A stretch of DNA of 64,000 nucleotides, from assembly GCA_041605955.1 (NCBI GenBank), contig JBFIXI010000009.1:21283-85282 (forward strand). The letters are read 5' to 3'. The position numbers were made by a program, and so were the translations under genes. The notes below the pieces were generated by a model that ran no database searches, was not told where the DNA came from, and saw only the letters and a list, made by a program, of their open reading frames with translations. Shown here piece by piece: positions 26,774-36,387 of the stretch. Source of the stretch: JAHEJX01 sp041605955 (GTDB lineage: Bacteria > Actinomycetota > Acidimicrobiia > Spongiisociales > UBA5794). How positions within the stretch are numbered: the stretch's first letter is position 1; each line of letters opens with the position of its first letter.

Positions 26774-28258
26774 GTGGATATGGCGAGCGCAGATGTGGCC
26801 GCAGAGAAGCGTAGGTTCTCTCTGCCGGCAATCGAGCCGCCGGTTGGCGATTACCGGTTTTGGCTGATCCAGACGCTCGTCGCCGCCATCACCGTAATGC
26901 ACGGCCTTGTTGAGTGGGTCGAGCGCAACCAGGGATTGACCGGCTTCCTCGACGGTGTCCACCATCTACCGGTTCCGGCCTACATCATTCCGATTCTGCT
27001 CGCCGGCTTCTGGTTCGGATTCGAAGGTGGCGTGTTGACGGGCCTTGCGACGCTTGTGCTGAGCGTGCCCAACCTCGTGCTGTTCCACAGAGAGGACTAT
27101 GAATGGTTCGGTGAGTTCGTCACCAATTTGCTTGTTTTGGCCGTAGGCCTGGTGGTGGCCTCGATGGTGGAGCGCAACTATCGGCTACGGGTCAACGCCG
27201 AGGCGAACAGCCGGCGTCTGCGCACCTTGTGGGATGTGGCCGGCACTCTGGGAAGGCACGAGTCTCAGGGGCAGATCATCACCGACGTGGTGGAGCGGCT
27301 TGCTGCGTCGACCCTCATCCGGGGGGCGGGATACGTGCCCAGCGGAGTTCGTGCCCCGGCGGTGGCGTCAGGAGATGACTCGGCACTGGCCCTGATTCGC
27401 CATGCTGCCGAGCATGCGTCCTACCCGAGCGATGGTCGCGCGACCCGTCCCGCCGGGGTCTTGACGTTCGACGTGATGACGCTTCGCCGCCGATTCGGCA
27501 CCCTGCTGCTGGCCTGTGCGCCCGACCATGGGTGTGGCGAGGACGCCGTCGTGTTCTCACTGGTTGCCAACGAGATGGCGGCCGTTCTCGAGAATCTGGA
27601 GCACCGTGAGGCGGAGCGTTCCCATTTGCGGCGCTATGCGCGTGCTGTGACGCTGGCACAAGAAAAGGAGCGGCGTCGGATCGCCCGCGAGCTCCACGAC
27701 GGCCCGGTCCAATCAATGATTCTCCTCAATCGGGGACTGAGTCAACTCGCGGACGGTGGTGGTGGGGGCGCCAACCACGGAAGAACTGGTGAGCTGCAAG
27801 ATCTCGTGCAATCTACGTTGGGATCGCTGCAGCACACTACCCAGGCGCTGCGTCCCCTCATGCTCGACGACCTGGGTCTGGTCGCTGCGCTGCGTTCCTT
27901 GGTCGATCGTCGCACGAAGCGAGGTGAGCTAACAGTCGCTTTCGAGCTGCTGGGTGAAGAGCGTCGCTTCGACCGGGACGCCGAGATCGCGGCCTACCGA
28001 ATCGTTCAGGAAGCGCTCACCAACGTCGCCCGACACGCCGATACTGATCGTGCCCTCGTCCGTGTCGAGTTTCTTACCCAGCGGTGTGTCCTGTCAATCA
28101 TCGACCACGGCAAGGGATTCGACCCCGCCGCGGAGCAGACTACAGAGCGGTTCGGGATTGTCGGCATGCGCGAGCGTGCCGAGCTGGTTGGTGGAGCCCT
28201 GCGTATCGAGTCCAGCTTGGGATCGGGAACGAAGGTCGAGGTGGGTATTCCGACCTGA
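26774..28258 (+). CDS. NarX-like sensor histidine kinase with membrane and GAF-like regions
   Basis: 494 residues from GTG 26774 (ATG 26780 is an alternative). Membrane helices lie at about 30-140, then a GAF-like sensory region (about 150-285). A HisKA_3 dimerisation helix with phospho-acceptor His in RRRIARELHDGPVQS (near 305) follows, then an HATPase domain with N-box EALTNVARHA, DHGKGFD and FGIVGMRERAELVGG. It pairs with the upstream NarL-type regulator. Its ligand is unknown; being next to a quinone-linked complex, a redox or electron-acceptor cue is possible. Confidence 0.93.
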   Translation: MDMASADVAAEKRRFSLPAIEPPVGDYRFWLIQTLVAAITVMHGLVEWVERNQGLTGFLDGVHHLPVPAYIIPILLAGFWFGFEGGVLTGLATLVLSVPNLVLFHREDYEWFGEFVTNLLVLAVGLVVASMVERNYRLRVNAEANSRRLRTLWDVAGTLGRHESQGQIITDVVERLAASTLIRGAGYVPSGVRAPAVASGDDSALALIRHAAEHASYPSDGRATRPAGVLTFDVMTLRRRFGTLLLACAPDHGCGEDAVVFSLVANEMAAVLENLEHREAERSHLRRYARAVTLAQEKERRRIARELHDGPVQSMILLNRGLSQLADGGGGGANHGRTGELQDLVQSTLGSLQHTTQALRPLMLDDLGLVAALRSLVDRRTKRGELTVAFELLGEERRFDRDAEIAAYRIVQEALTNVARHADTDRALVRVEFLTQRCVLSIIDHGKGFDPAAEQTTERFGIVGMRERAELVGGALRIESSLGSGTKVEVGIPT

Positions 28259-28288
28259 GCCAAACTCCCATATCCCTCCGCGCCAGTG

Positions 28289-30484
28289 CTAGCTGCGGAA
28301 CTTCTCGCCATCGGCGGCGTGCTGCACGAGGATGGGCGCAGGGGCATAGCGCGGCCCGTGCTCGGCGGCTAGGCGCTCGAGCGTGGATACGACGTTCTTG
28401 GCGCCCAGCGAGTCGATGTGCATGAACGGGCCTCCCGTATAGGGCGGGAAACCCAGCCCGAAGATGGCCCCGATGTCGCCGTCACGAGCGCTGCGCAGGA
28501 TGCCGTCCTCGAGGCAGCGGGCCGCCTCGTTGAGGAAGTGCATGACGAGGCGATCCTGGATGGTGCCGCTATCCATCGAGGTTCCCGGGGTCACCCCGAG
28601 GTCGGCATAGACGGACTCATCGACGCCGCCCTTCTCGCCGTCTTCGTATAGGTAGAAGCCGCGTTGGCTCTTACGCCCCTTGCGGCCCGAAGCGAGCAGC
28701 TTGTCGAAGCCCTGCGGTGGCTGCAGCCGGTCGCCGAAAGCATCATGCATGATTTTGCCGACTTTGGCGCCGACGTCGATCCCCACCTCGTCGCTCAACG
28801 TGACCGGTCCAACAGGGAATCCCCACTGCACCATGGCGGCGTCGATGTCCTCGATGGGCACGCCCTCTGCGAGCAGGAAGCCGACCTCGTTCATATACGG
28901 GGCGATTACCCGGCTCGTGTAGAAGCCCGTGCCGTCGTTGACCACGATGACGGTCTTGCCTTGCCGCTTGCCAAACTCGACGCACGTCGCCGTCACCCAG
29001 TCGGCGGTCTGGTCGGCAACCACTACCTCCAGCAGCGGCATCCTCTCGACCGGGGAGAAGTAGTGCATCCCGATCACCCGCTCCGGGTGCTTGGCTTCGG
29101 CTGCAATATCGGTGATCGGCAGTGCCGACGTGTTGGACGCGAAAATCGTTTGCTCCCCGCCAAGCGCTTCTACGTCGGCGAGGATTCTCCGCTTCAGCTC
29201 GAGATCCTCGAATACCGCCTCAATCACCAAGTCGGCGTTACCGATTCCCGTCCAATCGGTAGTTCCGGTCACCTGGGTCATCGCCCTGGCTGCCTGCCGA
29301 GGATGCAGTCGTCGGCGCTTCACTTGTCCATCGAGGTGGCGGGACACATAGGAGAGACCGCGACCGACCCCGGCGTCGTCGACTTCCTTGATCCGCGTGG
29401 GCACTCGCGCCTTGGTGGCGTTGATCGCCGCGATGCCGCCTCCCATCAGGCCGCCGCCGATGACGCCGACCTTGCCGACCGGGCGCGGGGTGGCTTCGCC
29501 CGATACGCCGGTCTCCTTCTTGAGCTCTTGGCTGGCGAAGAAGATCGAGATGAGTGCCTTGGCTTGCGGTGAATTGATCAGGCTGCGGAACTCGTCGAGC
29601 TCGGCGGTATATCCCGCGTCCGGGCCGTGTTCGACCCCCGCCTTGACTGCCCGCAGCGCCGCTTCCGGAGCGGGGTAGTTGCCCTTGGTCTCGGCGAGCA
29701 GCTTCTGCTCGGCTTTCGAGAAGAGGAGGCGACGGCCCATCGGGTTCTCCTCCAGAGCCAGCTCCTGGAGGTGAGCCGGCGAGAGCCAGCTCTTGAGCCG
29801 GCCCAGCGAGAAGCCCACGGCGTCGCTCGGCTCGCGGCCGATTGCTTCGACTGCCCGCTGTGTGGCGATCTCCAATAGGAATTCCCTCGGGACGACCTCG
29901 TCCACCAAGCCGATGCGCCGCGCCTTACGGGGCCGCACCGATTTGCCGGTGAGGATCAGATCGAGCGCGGCGGCGATCCCGATCAAACGGGGCAGGCGCT
30001 GCGTTCCTCCGGCGGCCGGAATGATCCCCAGCTTCACCTCCGGCTGACCGAGCTGGGTGGCCCTCTCATCGCTTGAGGCGATTCGCATCGAGCACGCCAT
30101 TGCCAGCTCCAGACCGCCCCCGAGGCATGCGCCGTGAATGGCGGCGACGACCGGCTTGCCGTGTTTGGTGGACAGGTCCTCGATTCGTTGAAAAGCCTTG
30201 TGGACCTCGCGCAGCCGGCCGACTGCGAAGTCGGGATCGTCCACTTGCCGCAGCCAACGGATATCGGCGCCGGCGAGGAAGTTCTGCTCCTTGGCGGAGC
30301 CGATGACGACGGCCTTGATCGCCGGATCCGACTCCAAGCGATCGAGCAGCGAGAACAGGTCGCCGCCGAGCTCGTCGCCGAGCGTGTTGACCGAGTCGCC
30401 TTGTACGTCCATGAGGATTGTGGCAACTCCGGCGGCGTCGACGTCGAAACGGACGTGTGTCAATTGGGTATCGGTCGCGGTCAC
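28289..30484 (-). CDS. fadJ: Fatty-acid oxidation multifunctional enzyme: enoyl-CoA hydratase/3-hydroxyacyl-CoA dehydrogenase
   Basis: 731 residues from GTG 30484 (GAAAGGAAACC upstream). N-terminal crotonase domain (about 10-290; HGACLGGGLELAMAC, QPEVKLGIIPAAGGTQ) and C-terminal NAD-dependent dehydrogenase (about 315-725; GVIGGGLMGGGIA, HYFSPVERMPLLEVV, GFPVGPVTLSDEVGID). It hydrates enoyl-CoA and oxidises the 3-hydroxyacyl-CoA. It forms an operon with the thiolase gene 10 bp upstream. The pair is the usual FadJ/FadI beta-oxidation arrangement. Confidence 0.94.
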   Translation of the reverse strand: MTATDTQLTHVRFDVDAAGVATILMDVQGDSVNTLGDELGGDLFSLLDRLESDPAIKAVVIGSAKEQNFLAGADIRWLRQVDDPDFAVGRLREVHKAFQRIEDLSTKHGKPVVAAIHGACLGGGLELAMACSMRIASSDERATQLGQPEVKLGIIPAAGGTQRLPRLIGIAAALDLILTGKSVRPRKARRIGLVDEVVPREFLLEIATQRAVEAIGREPSDAVGFSLGRLKSWLSPAHLQELALEENPMGRRLLFSKAEQKLLAETKGNYPAPEAALRAVKAGVEHGPDAGYTAELDEFRSLINSPQAKALISIFFASQELKKETGVSGEATPRPVGKVGVIGGGLMGGGIAAINATKARVPTRIKEVDDAGVGRGLSYVSRHLDGQVKRRRLHPRQAARAMTQVTGTTDWTGIGNADLVIEAVFEDLELKRRILADVEALGGEQTIFASNTSALPITDIAAEAKHPERVIGMHYFSPVERMPLLEVVVADQTADWVTATCVEFGKRQGKTVIVVNDGTGFYTSRVIAPYMNEVGFLLAEGVPIEDIDAAMVQWGFPVGPVTLSDEVGIDVGAKVGKIMHDAFGDRLQPPQGFDKLLASGRKGRKSQRGFYLYEDGEKGGVDESVYADLGVTPGTSMDSGTIQDRLVMHFLNEAARCLEDGILRSARDGDIGAIFGLGFPPYTGGPFMHIDSLGAKNVVSTLERLAAEHGPRYAPAPILVQHAADGEKFRS

Positions 30485-30494
30485 CGGTTTCCTT

Positions 30495-31802
30495 TCAGCG
30501 TTCGAGGATGAGGGCGGCGCCCAATCCGCCGGCGGCACATTGGGTCACGAGGGCAGTGCCGACGTCGCGGCGGACCAGCTCATTGGCCATCGTCAGGGCT
30601 TGGCGAGCGCCGGTAGCAGCGAACGGATGCCCAAGCGATATCGAGCCGCCGTAGAGATTGAGCTTCGCGGGATCTATGGCGCCGATCGCTTCGTCTCGGC
30701 CCAGGTGCTTCTGGGCCCAGTCGGCTGACGCAAAGGCTTCGAGGTTGGACAGCATCTGGGCGGCAAAAGCCTCGTGCATGTCCACGACATCGATGTCGTC
30801 CATCGTCATGCCGGCTCGGTCGAGAGCCCGCGGCGTGGCGTACGAAGGCCCCATGAGCATCTGGCCCGACGGGTCGAGGCCGGCGAACGCCCACGACCGC
30901 ACCCACGCCTTGACTTCGTAACCCAGCTCCTCGGCGGTCTTCTCCTCCATCAGGATCACTACGGCGGCACCGTCGGTCAGAGGCGAGGAGTTGCCGGCGG
31001 TGACGCTGCCGTACTTGCGGTCGAAGACGGGCCGCAGCGACGCCAGCTTCTCGAGGCTGGTGTCGGCACGCGGGATACCGTCCTTGGTTACGGTCTCTTT
31101 GTATCGCGGCGGGATCGGCAGTGCCATCACTTCGTCGTCGAACACGCCCTTCTCCCAGGCCTCCACGGCTTTGAGGTGCGACTCGAATGCGTACTCGTCT
31201 TGCGCCTGGCGGGAAATGCCGTTCTCTCGGGCCATCTTCTCAGCGGCGTCACCCATCGTGAGACCGGAGGAGATGTCCGCCAGCGCCGGCGGGCGCGGAG
31301 CGAGGTCCTTGGGGCGCACTCCGGCGAAAGCGCGGAGCTTGGAAGCCATGTCCTTGGCGGCGTTGGCCGCCATCAGGGCGTCGATCACCGCGTCGCTGTA
31401 GGTGATGGGCGGCTTTGACAGCGAGTCGGCGCCACCCGCCACGACGATATCGGTGTCGCCGCTCAGGATCGATTGGGTGCCGCTCACGATCGACTGGGTC
31501 GAGGTGGCGCAGGCCCGGCTCACGCTGAACGAGTCGACCGATGACGGCAGGTTGATGCGCAGGGCGATCTCCCTAGCGATGTTGGGGGCAGCTACATCGG
31601 CGACTACCGCTCCGAAGACGATCTGGTCGACTTGGTCCGGCTCGAGTTGGGCGCGTTGCAGCAACTCGTTGACGACGGTGGCTCCCAGGTCCAGGGTCGT
31701 CAGGTCTCTGTAGGCGGTTCCGGACTTGAAGAAAGGCGTCCGCAGTCCCGCCACGATGCCGACGCGGCGCCCGTTGGTCTTGCCCGGGTTGTTCTTGGCC
31801 AT
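30495..31802 (-). CDS. fadI: Acetyl-CoA acyltransferase (beta-ketoacyl-CoA thiolase)
   Basis: 435 residues from ATG 31802. Thiolase motifs: nucleophile Cys in SVSRACATS, GGADSLS, and C-terminal GHPFAATGAR and the second Cys in CAAGGLGAA. It cleaves 3-ketoacyl-CoA with CoA. The length and N-terminal NGRRVGIVAGLRTPF match the FadI type. It is the first gene of a two-gene beta-oxidation operon. Confidence 0.94.
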   Translation of the reverse strand: MAKNNPGKTNGRRVGIVAGLRTPFFKSGTAYRDLTTLDLGATVVNELLQRAQLEPDQVDQIVFGAVVADVAAPNIAREIALRINLPSSVDSFSVSRACATSTQSIVSGTQSILSGDTDIVVAGGADSLSKPPITYSDAVIDALMAANAAKDMASKLRAFAGVRPKDLAPRPPALADISSGLTMGDAAEKMARENGISRQAQDEYAFESHLKAVEAWEKGVFDDEVMALPIPPRYKETVTKDGIPRADTSLEKLASLRPVFDRKYGSVTAGNSSPLTDGAAVVILMEEKTAEELGYEVKAWVRSWAFAGLDPSGQMLMGPSYATPRALDRAGMTMDDIDVVDMHEAFAAQMLSNLEAFASADWAQKHLGRDEAIGAIDPAKLNLYGGSISLGHPFAATGARQALTMANELVRRDVGTALVTQCAAGGLGAALILER

Positions 31803-31937
31803 GGGTCCTCTCCGAGACGGTGACGAGCGGTCTAACCCTAGAGCCTCTACGGGAGCTCGCCGCCGGGTGGATTACGGCGGCTGCGAGTGACGGCATACAA
31901 TCGTCGCTTCCTGCCGACTCACTCCCTGGGATCACTC

Positions 31938-32333
31938 ATGCGCACCTTCGAATTCGAGTTCCATCCCCGCTACAAGTGGCTGCTCTGGCCGCTTGGAATC
32001 CGACCCGAGAACTCCTTCGTGGCGATCACCGACGCCGATACCTTCCACGCCAAGTTCGGCCGCTGGGAGATCGAGACGCCGTTGGCGAACGTCACCGGAT
32101 TCGAGCGATCGGGCAACTACAAGTGGTACCGCGCAATCGGAATCCGCGGCTCACTCGCCGATCACGGGCTCACTTTCGGCAGCACCACTCGCCATGGGGT
32201 ATGTCTGAAGTTTGCGGAGCCGATCCGGCCTTTCATCCCGGGAATGCCCTCCCATCCCGGACTCACGGTCACTGTTGCCGACGCCGCCGGGCTGGCCGCC
32301 GAACTGGAGAGCCGCGGGATCGGCTCGACTTGA
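31938..32333 (+). CDS. Conserved-looking hypothetical protein (131 aa)
   Basis: 131 residues from ATG 31938 (MRTFEFEFHPRYKWLLWPLGI). It has no signal peptide or membrane segment. Aromatic-rich N-terminus, a central ANVTGFERSGNYKWYRAIGIRGSLADHG stretch and a C-terminal helix suggest a compact beta-rich domain. I do not recognise a named family. It lies 61 bp before the peroxiredoxin-methyltransferase gene on the same strand. Confidence 0.7.
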   Translation: MRTFEFEFHPRYKWLLWPLGIRPENSFVAITDADTFHAKFGRWEIETPLANVTGFERSGNYKWYRAIGIRGSLADHGLTFGSTTRHGVCLKFAEPIRPFIPGMPSHPGLTVTVADAAGLAAELESRGIGST

Positions 32334-32394
32334 GCCGGGTGTCCACGAGCTCGGACCCGACCGGCTGGCATCGCAGTTGTGTACTGTCCCGCTG

Positions 32395-33561
32395 GTGACT
32401 CTGGAAGAGCTGCCGCCCGACATTCCGATCCCCGTCGATGACGGTGCTGCCGATCATCTCCCCGGGATGCACCTGCCTTCGATCTCACTTCCGGCTACCA
32501 CCGGCGACACCATTGATCTGTCACAAGTGGGAGCCCCGTGGGCCGTTATCTACGTGTATCCGATGACGGGCCGTCCCGATCACGAGCTACCCATCGGCTG
32601 GGACAGTATCCCAGGAGCTCGCGGCTGCACGCCACAGACCAGCGGGTTTCGCGACTACGAGGCGGAGCTGGCGGGGATGGGTGCCGAGGTATACGGAATC
32701 AGCGTCCAGAGCCCCGACTACCAGCAGGAGATGGTGGCGCGTCTCGGTGTCGAATTCCCGGTCTTGAGCGACCCGGCCATGAAGCTGGGTGAGGCGCTCA
32801 ACCTCCCGACCATGGAGGCAGGGCACATGACTCTTTACCGGCGGCTCACGATGATCGTGCGCCGGGGTCGCATCGAGCACGTCATGTATCCCGTCTTCCC
32901 GCCGGATCGCAACGCCGCCGACGTTGTCGCCTGGCTGCGTGACCGGATAGCGTCGAAAGAGGACGTGCGGGCCGCATGGAACGAGCGTTATGCAGCCGGT
33001 AGCGAGCTCTACGGTGCGGAGCCCAATCAGTTCGTCGCCGCCGAGCTCGACGGGCTGAGCCCGCGTCGGGTGCTCGACCTGGGCTGCGGTCAGGGCCGCA
33101 ACGCCGTCTGGTTGGCTGCCCAGGGGCACCGAGTGACCGGGTTGGACGTCTCCGATATTGGGATCGAGCAGGCCCGGCGACTCGCCACTTCCGTTGGAGT
33201 CGATGTGACCTTCGACATCGCCGATGTGGTCGGGGAGTGGCAGCCGACTGCGCAGTACGATCTCGTGCTTCTCAGCTATCTACAGCTCCCGCCCGAGATG
33301 CGCCGGTCGGCCCATGCCAAAGCGGTCGCCGCCTTGGCACCTGGTGGTGAGGTTTTCGTGATCGCTCATCATGCCGACAACCACGAGCACGGTGTGGGGG
33401 GTCCCCCCATGCCCGAAGTGTTGTTCACCGAAGAACAGCTTGCTGAGGATTTCGCCGAGCTCGACATAATGCGCAACGAGAAGGTGATGCGGGAAGTGGA
33501 GCGGGACGGCGTTGTGCGCAGCGCCCACGATGTGTTGCTGCGGGCGCGGCGCAGCAACTAG
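32395..33561 (+). CDS. Peroxiredoxin-like domain fused to SAM-dependent methyltransferase
   Basis: 388 residues; the chosen start is GTG 32395, because the frame upstream overlaps another gene and looks non-coding. Residues 1-185 form a thioredoxin-fold redoxin with YVYPMTGRP and PGARGCTPQ (Cys 78 as the probable peroxidatic Cys). The nearby position that I recall as Cys in relatives is here TSGF, so it may be a one-Cys enzyme. Residues 193-388 form a class I methyltransferase (VLDLGCGQGRN at 226-236, GLDVS, LSYLQLPPE), similar to TehB/thiopurine types. The fusion suggests linked peroxide and electrophile or metalloid defence. The joined frame is continuous, with no sign of a sequencing artefact. 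Confidence 0.85.
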   Translation: MTLEELPPDIPIPVDDGAADHLPGMHLPSISLPATTGDTIDLSQVGAPWAVIYVYPMTGRPDHELPIGWDSIPGARGCTPQTSGFRDYEAELAGMGAEVYGISVQSPDYQQEMVARLGVEFPVLSDPAMKLGEALNLPTMEAGHMTLYRRLTMIVRRGRIEHVMYPVFPPDRNAADVVAWLRDRIASKEDVRAAWNERYAAGSELYGAEPNQFVAAELDGLSPRRVLDLGCGQGRNAVWLAAQGHRVTGLDVSDIGIEQARRLATSVGVDVTFDIADVVGEWQPTAQYDLVLLSYLQLPPEMRRSAHAKAVAALAPGGEVFVIAHHADNHEHGVGGPPMPEVLFTEEQLAEDFAELDIMRNEKVMREVERDGVVRSAHDVLLRARRSN

Positions 33562-33621
33562 CCGTCAGTGGTCCGGTGTCGGCAGGCTGTGGCGCAGGGC
33601 ACCGGGTGGCGCCGCGCCCTC

Positions 33622-33677
33622 GGCTCAGGACACCCCGCAGGGCTCAGGGCACCCCGTAAGGCTCAGGGCACCCCGAA
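33622..33677. repeat. Three 19-bp tandem copies including the stop codon of the propeller gene
   Basis: GGCTCAGGRCACCCCG recurs at 33622, 33641 and 33660, a 19-bp period. Read on the minus strand, each copy contains GGGGTGCCCTGA or a variant (Gly-Val-Pro-stop), so the C-terminal codons and stop have been triplicated. Confidence 0.7.
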
Positions 33678-35663
33678 GACGGTCTCGCAGCCATTGGCCG
33701 TGTCGATGCCCGGTCCGCCGAAGCATTTGTCCCGCTGCTGCCCACCGAGCAGAGTGTCGGCCCCGGCTTGACCGCGCAGGTCGTCGGCGCCGCGATTGCC
33801 TTTGATCCAGTCGGCTCCGCTGCCCCCGAGGACGGTGTCTCGCCCCAATCCTCCATCGATCGTGTCGGCACCCTTGCGGGCGAGGATGGTGTCGGCGCCG
33901 ACTCCGCCGTTCACCGTATCGTTGCCGGCGCCGGCGCAGACGGTGTCGTCGCCCTTCCTGGCGTTGATGGTGTCGGCGCCAGAGAACCCGACGAACACGT
34001 CGTTGCCGGAGGTTCCGGTCATCACATCTGGACCCGGCGTCCCGACGAACGTCGCCCAACGTCCCCTGCACTTCGACCGGGTTCGCACTGAGAAGATCTC
34101 GTAGCGCTCATCGAGGAGCTGGTCTCCGGTGAAGATCACGCGGCGCGCGTCGGTAGACACTGCGAAGCCGGGCTGGGCGTCGCCACCTGCGGGGAAACTG
34201 CCCGTCAGCCGTTGCGGGTTGCCTTTGGCCAGCGGCACTGAATACAGCTCGAACGTGTCATTGCTGCGCTGATCGGCGTAGTAGACAGCGTGCACCGAGT
34301 TGGGGGACAGCGCCATTCCGATGACATCGCCGCCGCTGGGCAGAGCGCTGTTGAGGCGGCGACGCCCCTCGCCTCCGATGAGCACAGTGAACAGCTCGTC
34401 GACCCCTGCTGCGTTCTCATCGGCGCGGTACACGATGCGGTTCGAATTGGCGGTGATGAGGAAGTCAGCCGTCACATTGCTGTCGGCGACCAGCGCTTGG
34501 TTGAGCCGCACTGCGGCGCCGCCGGCAACGGGCACCGAGAAGATCTCGAAGACGTCGTCGATGTGCTGATCGGCTCTGTAGACCACATGGCTCGAGTCCG
34601 GCGAGATCGAGAAGTCGCCGACATTGCCGTTGATGACCAGATCGCCGCTGATCGTGGTGGAGTTGCCCCCGGTCAACGGAACCGACAGCAGCTCGTCGGT
34701 GCCGGTCGTGTTCTCATCGGCGAGGTATACGACCCTGGCGGAGTTGGGAGTGACCGCGAAGTCGTTGACTTCGGCGTTGTCCGGTAAGGCACCGTTGAGC
34801 TTGGTGAGGCCGCCGCCGCCAATTCGCACCGAGTAGAGCTCGTCGATCAAAGGAGTGTCCTGATCGGCCAGGTAGACGACGCGCTTGGAGTTGGCGGCGA
34901 TGGCAACCGAGCTGGCGACGCGGCCACCGCCGACCAGATCGGCATTGAGCCGGGTGGCTGCACCTCCCGCCAGCGGCACAGAGAAGAGCTCAATGACACT
35001 ATCGGCGTTCTGATCGGCGCGGTAGACGACCCGCGACGAGTCGGGAGCGATGACGAAGCCCAAGGAGATGTCGCCGCCGCTCACCAAGCTGGGGTTGAGC
35101 CGAGTTGAGGAGCCGCCGGTCAGCGGAACGGAGTACAACTCCTGAACGTCGTCCGTGTCCTGGTCGGCCCGGTAGACCACTCGGCTCGAGTCGGGCGAGA
35201 TCACGAAGCTGCCGGAGACCGCTCCGCCGGCGACGAGCGGGCCATTGAGGGTCTGGGCCTGACCGCCCCCGATCGGCACCGAGAACAGCTCGAAGCGATC
35301 GTCGGCGTTCTCGTCGGCCAGGTATACGACGCGGCTGGAATCCGGGGAGATGAGGAATCCACCGAATACGCTGCCGCCGGCTGGGAGTGGGCCGTTGAGC
35401 CGAACGGCCGGCCCGCCGCCGATCGGCGCCGAGAACAGCTCCGTGACGCCGTCGACGTTCTGGTCGGCCCGGTACACCACCCGGCTCGAGTCGGGGGCCA
35501 CCGCGAAGCCCTGCGGATGGGCAACATCGCCGTTGGTCACCAACGGTCCGTTCAACCGCACCGGGTCACCGGGGTCGCCCGGCCCGGCAGCTGCTGGCGC
35601 AGGGGTTGCCAATAGCAACCACGCCAAGGCAACACCTGCAGCAGTTCGAACGAGCCTCACCAA
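33663..35663 (-). CDS. Secreted beta-propeller (TolB/WD40-like) protein with RTX-type calcium repeats
   Basis: 666 residues with a signal peptide (about 1-26). Residues 30-545 hold ten repeats of about 50 residues, each around SPDSSRVVYRADQN...ELFSVP..GG...LN, the TolB-like propeller pattern. Residues 555-660 are RTX/hemolysin-type repeats (GTSGNDVFVGFSGADTIN, GGLGRDTVLGGSGAD) ending with CFGGPGIDTANGCE. Such proteins are secreted, bind calcium and fold outside the cell. The repeats are more regular than in TolB itself. The function may be surface binding or biofilm matrix. Confidence 0.9.
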   Translation of the reverse strand: MVRLVRTAAGVALAWLLLATPAPAAAGPGDPGDPVRLNGPLVTNGDVAHPQGFAVAPDSSRVVYRADQNVDGVTELFSAPIGGGPAVRLNGPLPAGGSVFGGFLISPDSSRVVYLADENADDRFELFSVPIGGGQAQTLNGPLVAGGAVSGSFVISPDSSRVVYRADQDTDDVQELYSVPLTGGSSTRLNPSLVSGGDISLGFVIAPDSSRVVYRADQNADSVIELFSVPLAGGAATRLNADLVGGGRVASSVAIAANSKRVVYLADQDTPLIDELYSVRIGGGGLTKLNGALPDNAEVNDFAVTPNSARVVYLADENTTGTDELLSVPLTGGNSTTISGDLVINGNVGDFSISPDSSHVVYRADQHIDDVFEIFSVPVAGGAAVRLNQALVADSNVTADFLITANSNRIVYRADENAAGVDELFTVLIGGEGRRRLNSALPSGGDVIGMALSPNSVHAVYYADQRSNDTFELYSVPLAKGNPQRLTGSFPAGGDAQPGFAVSTDARRVIFTGDQLLDERYEIFSVRTRSKCRGRWATFVGTPGPDVMTGTSGNDVFVGFSGADTINARKGDDTVCAGAGNDTVNGGVGADTILARKGADTIDGGLGRDTVLGGSGADWIKGNRGADDLRGQAGADTLLGGQQRDKCFGGPGIDTANGCETVFGVP

Positions 35664-35727
35664 TCCTCCCCGGTCGTCGAGCCGCGGGCAAGGCTACCGG
35701 AGAGCTCGGGAGCTGCGTCGGGTAGGG

Positions 35728-36222
35728 CTACTCGGCTGAGTTGGCGAGCATGCTGAGCAAGCCGCCTACGGCAACGACCGCAGCCCCCACGATGAGCACG
35801 AAGAACCCAATACCGATCTCGACCGGCCATGCCGCCACTCCGGGCACTCCGACCCCGGCAGCCTGGGCGAAGCCGGCCTCCAGGTTGTCGGCGCTGTCGG
35901 AGGCATCGAGTGCCTTGACGATCGCATACGCCAACACGGCAACGCCGATGACGCTGACGATCGGTGCCATCGTCTTGTCGAACGGCAAGCTGCGTTCCGG
36001 CATGAGCGCAATCGCCACCGTGGCGACGATCAGGACGACGAGCACAACCTGGGCCCACGCGTCCAAGCCGCCCCAGATCGTCGGGATCCCGTCGGGGAAC
36101 GAATCGCTCTGCTGGCTCAGCGCCGGCAGCGCCGCCTCACCGTCGGTGGTGAGTGAGCTGAAAAACAAGCCAATGATTCCAACCACCACCCCGGCTAATG
36201 CTGTTAGCCGATGAAAATGCAT
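35728..36222 (-). CDS. Membrane protein of unknown function
   Basis: 164 residues from ATG 36222 (GGAGGAGAGAG upstream); the longer frame to 36297 is less likely. About four hydrophobic helices (near 8-25, 62-80, 92-110 and 138-160) with an acidic external loop between the first and second. No motif was recognised. It stands alone between the propeller protein and the LigD-like gene. Confidence 0.7.
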   Translation of the reverse strand: MHFHRLTALAGVVVGIIGLFFSSLTTDGEAALPALSQQSDSFPDGIPTIWGGLDAWAQVVLVVLIVATVAIALMPERSLPFDKTMAPIVSVIGVAVLAYAIVKALDASDSADNLEAGFAQAAGVGVPGVAAWPVEIGIGFFVLIVGAAVVAVGGLLSMLANSAE

Positions 36223-36387
36223 ATCTCTCTCTCCTCCACCGCTGAGTTGGTAGAGAGAGTAAGAACCAGCCAACCGTCCGTGCAAGCATCGATGCAATGG
36301 GGACTAGCCAGGACTCGGCATGCACTACTCGGTCGTGAGGCGGTCACGGCACCCGATGCTGCGACGCCGCTGCCGGCGGGCGAGGCT

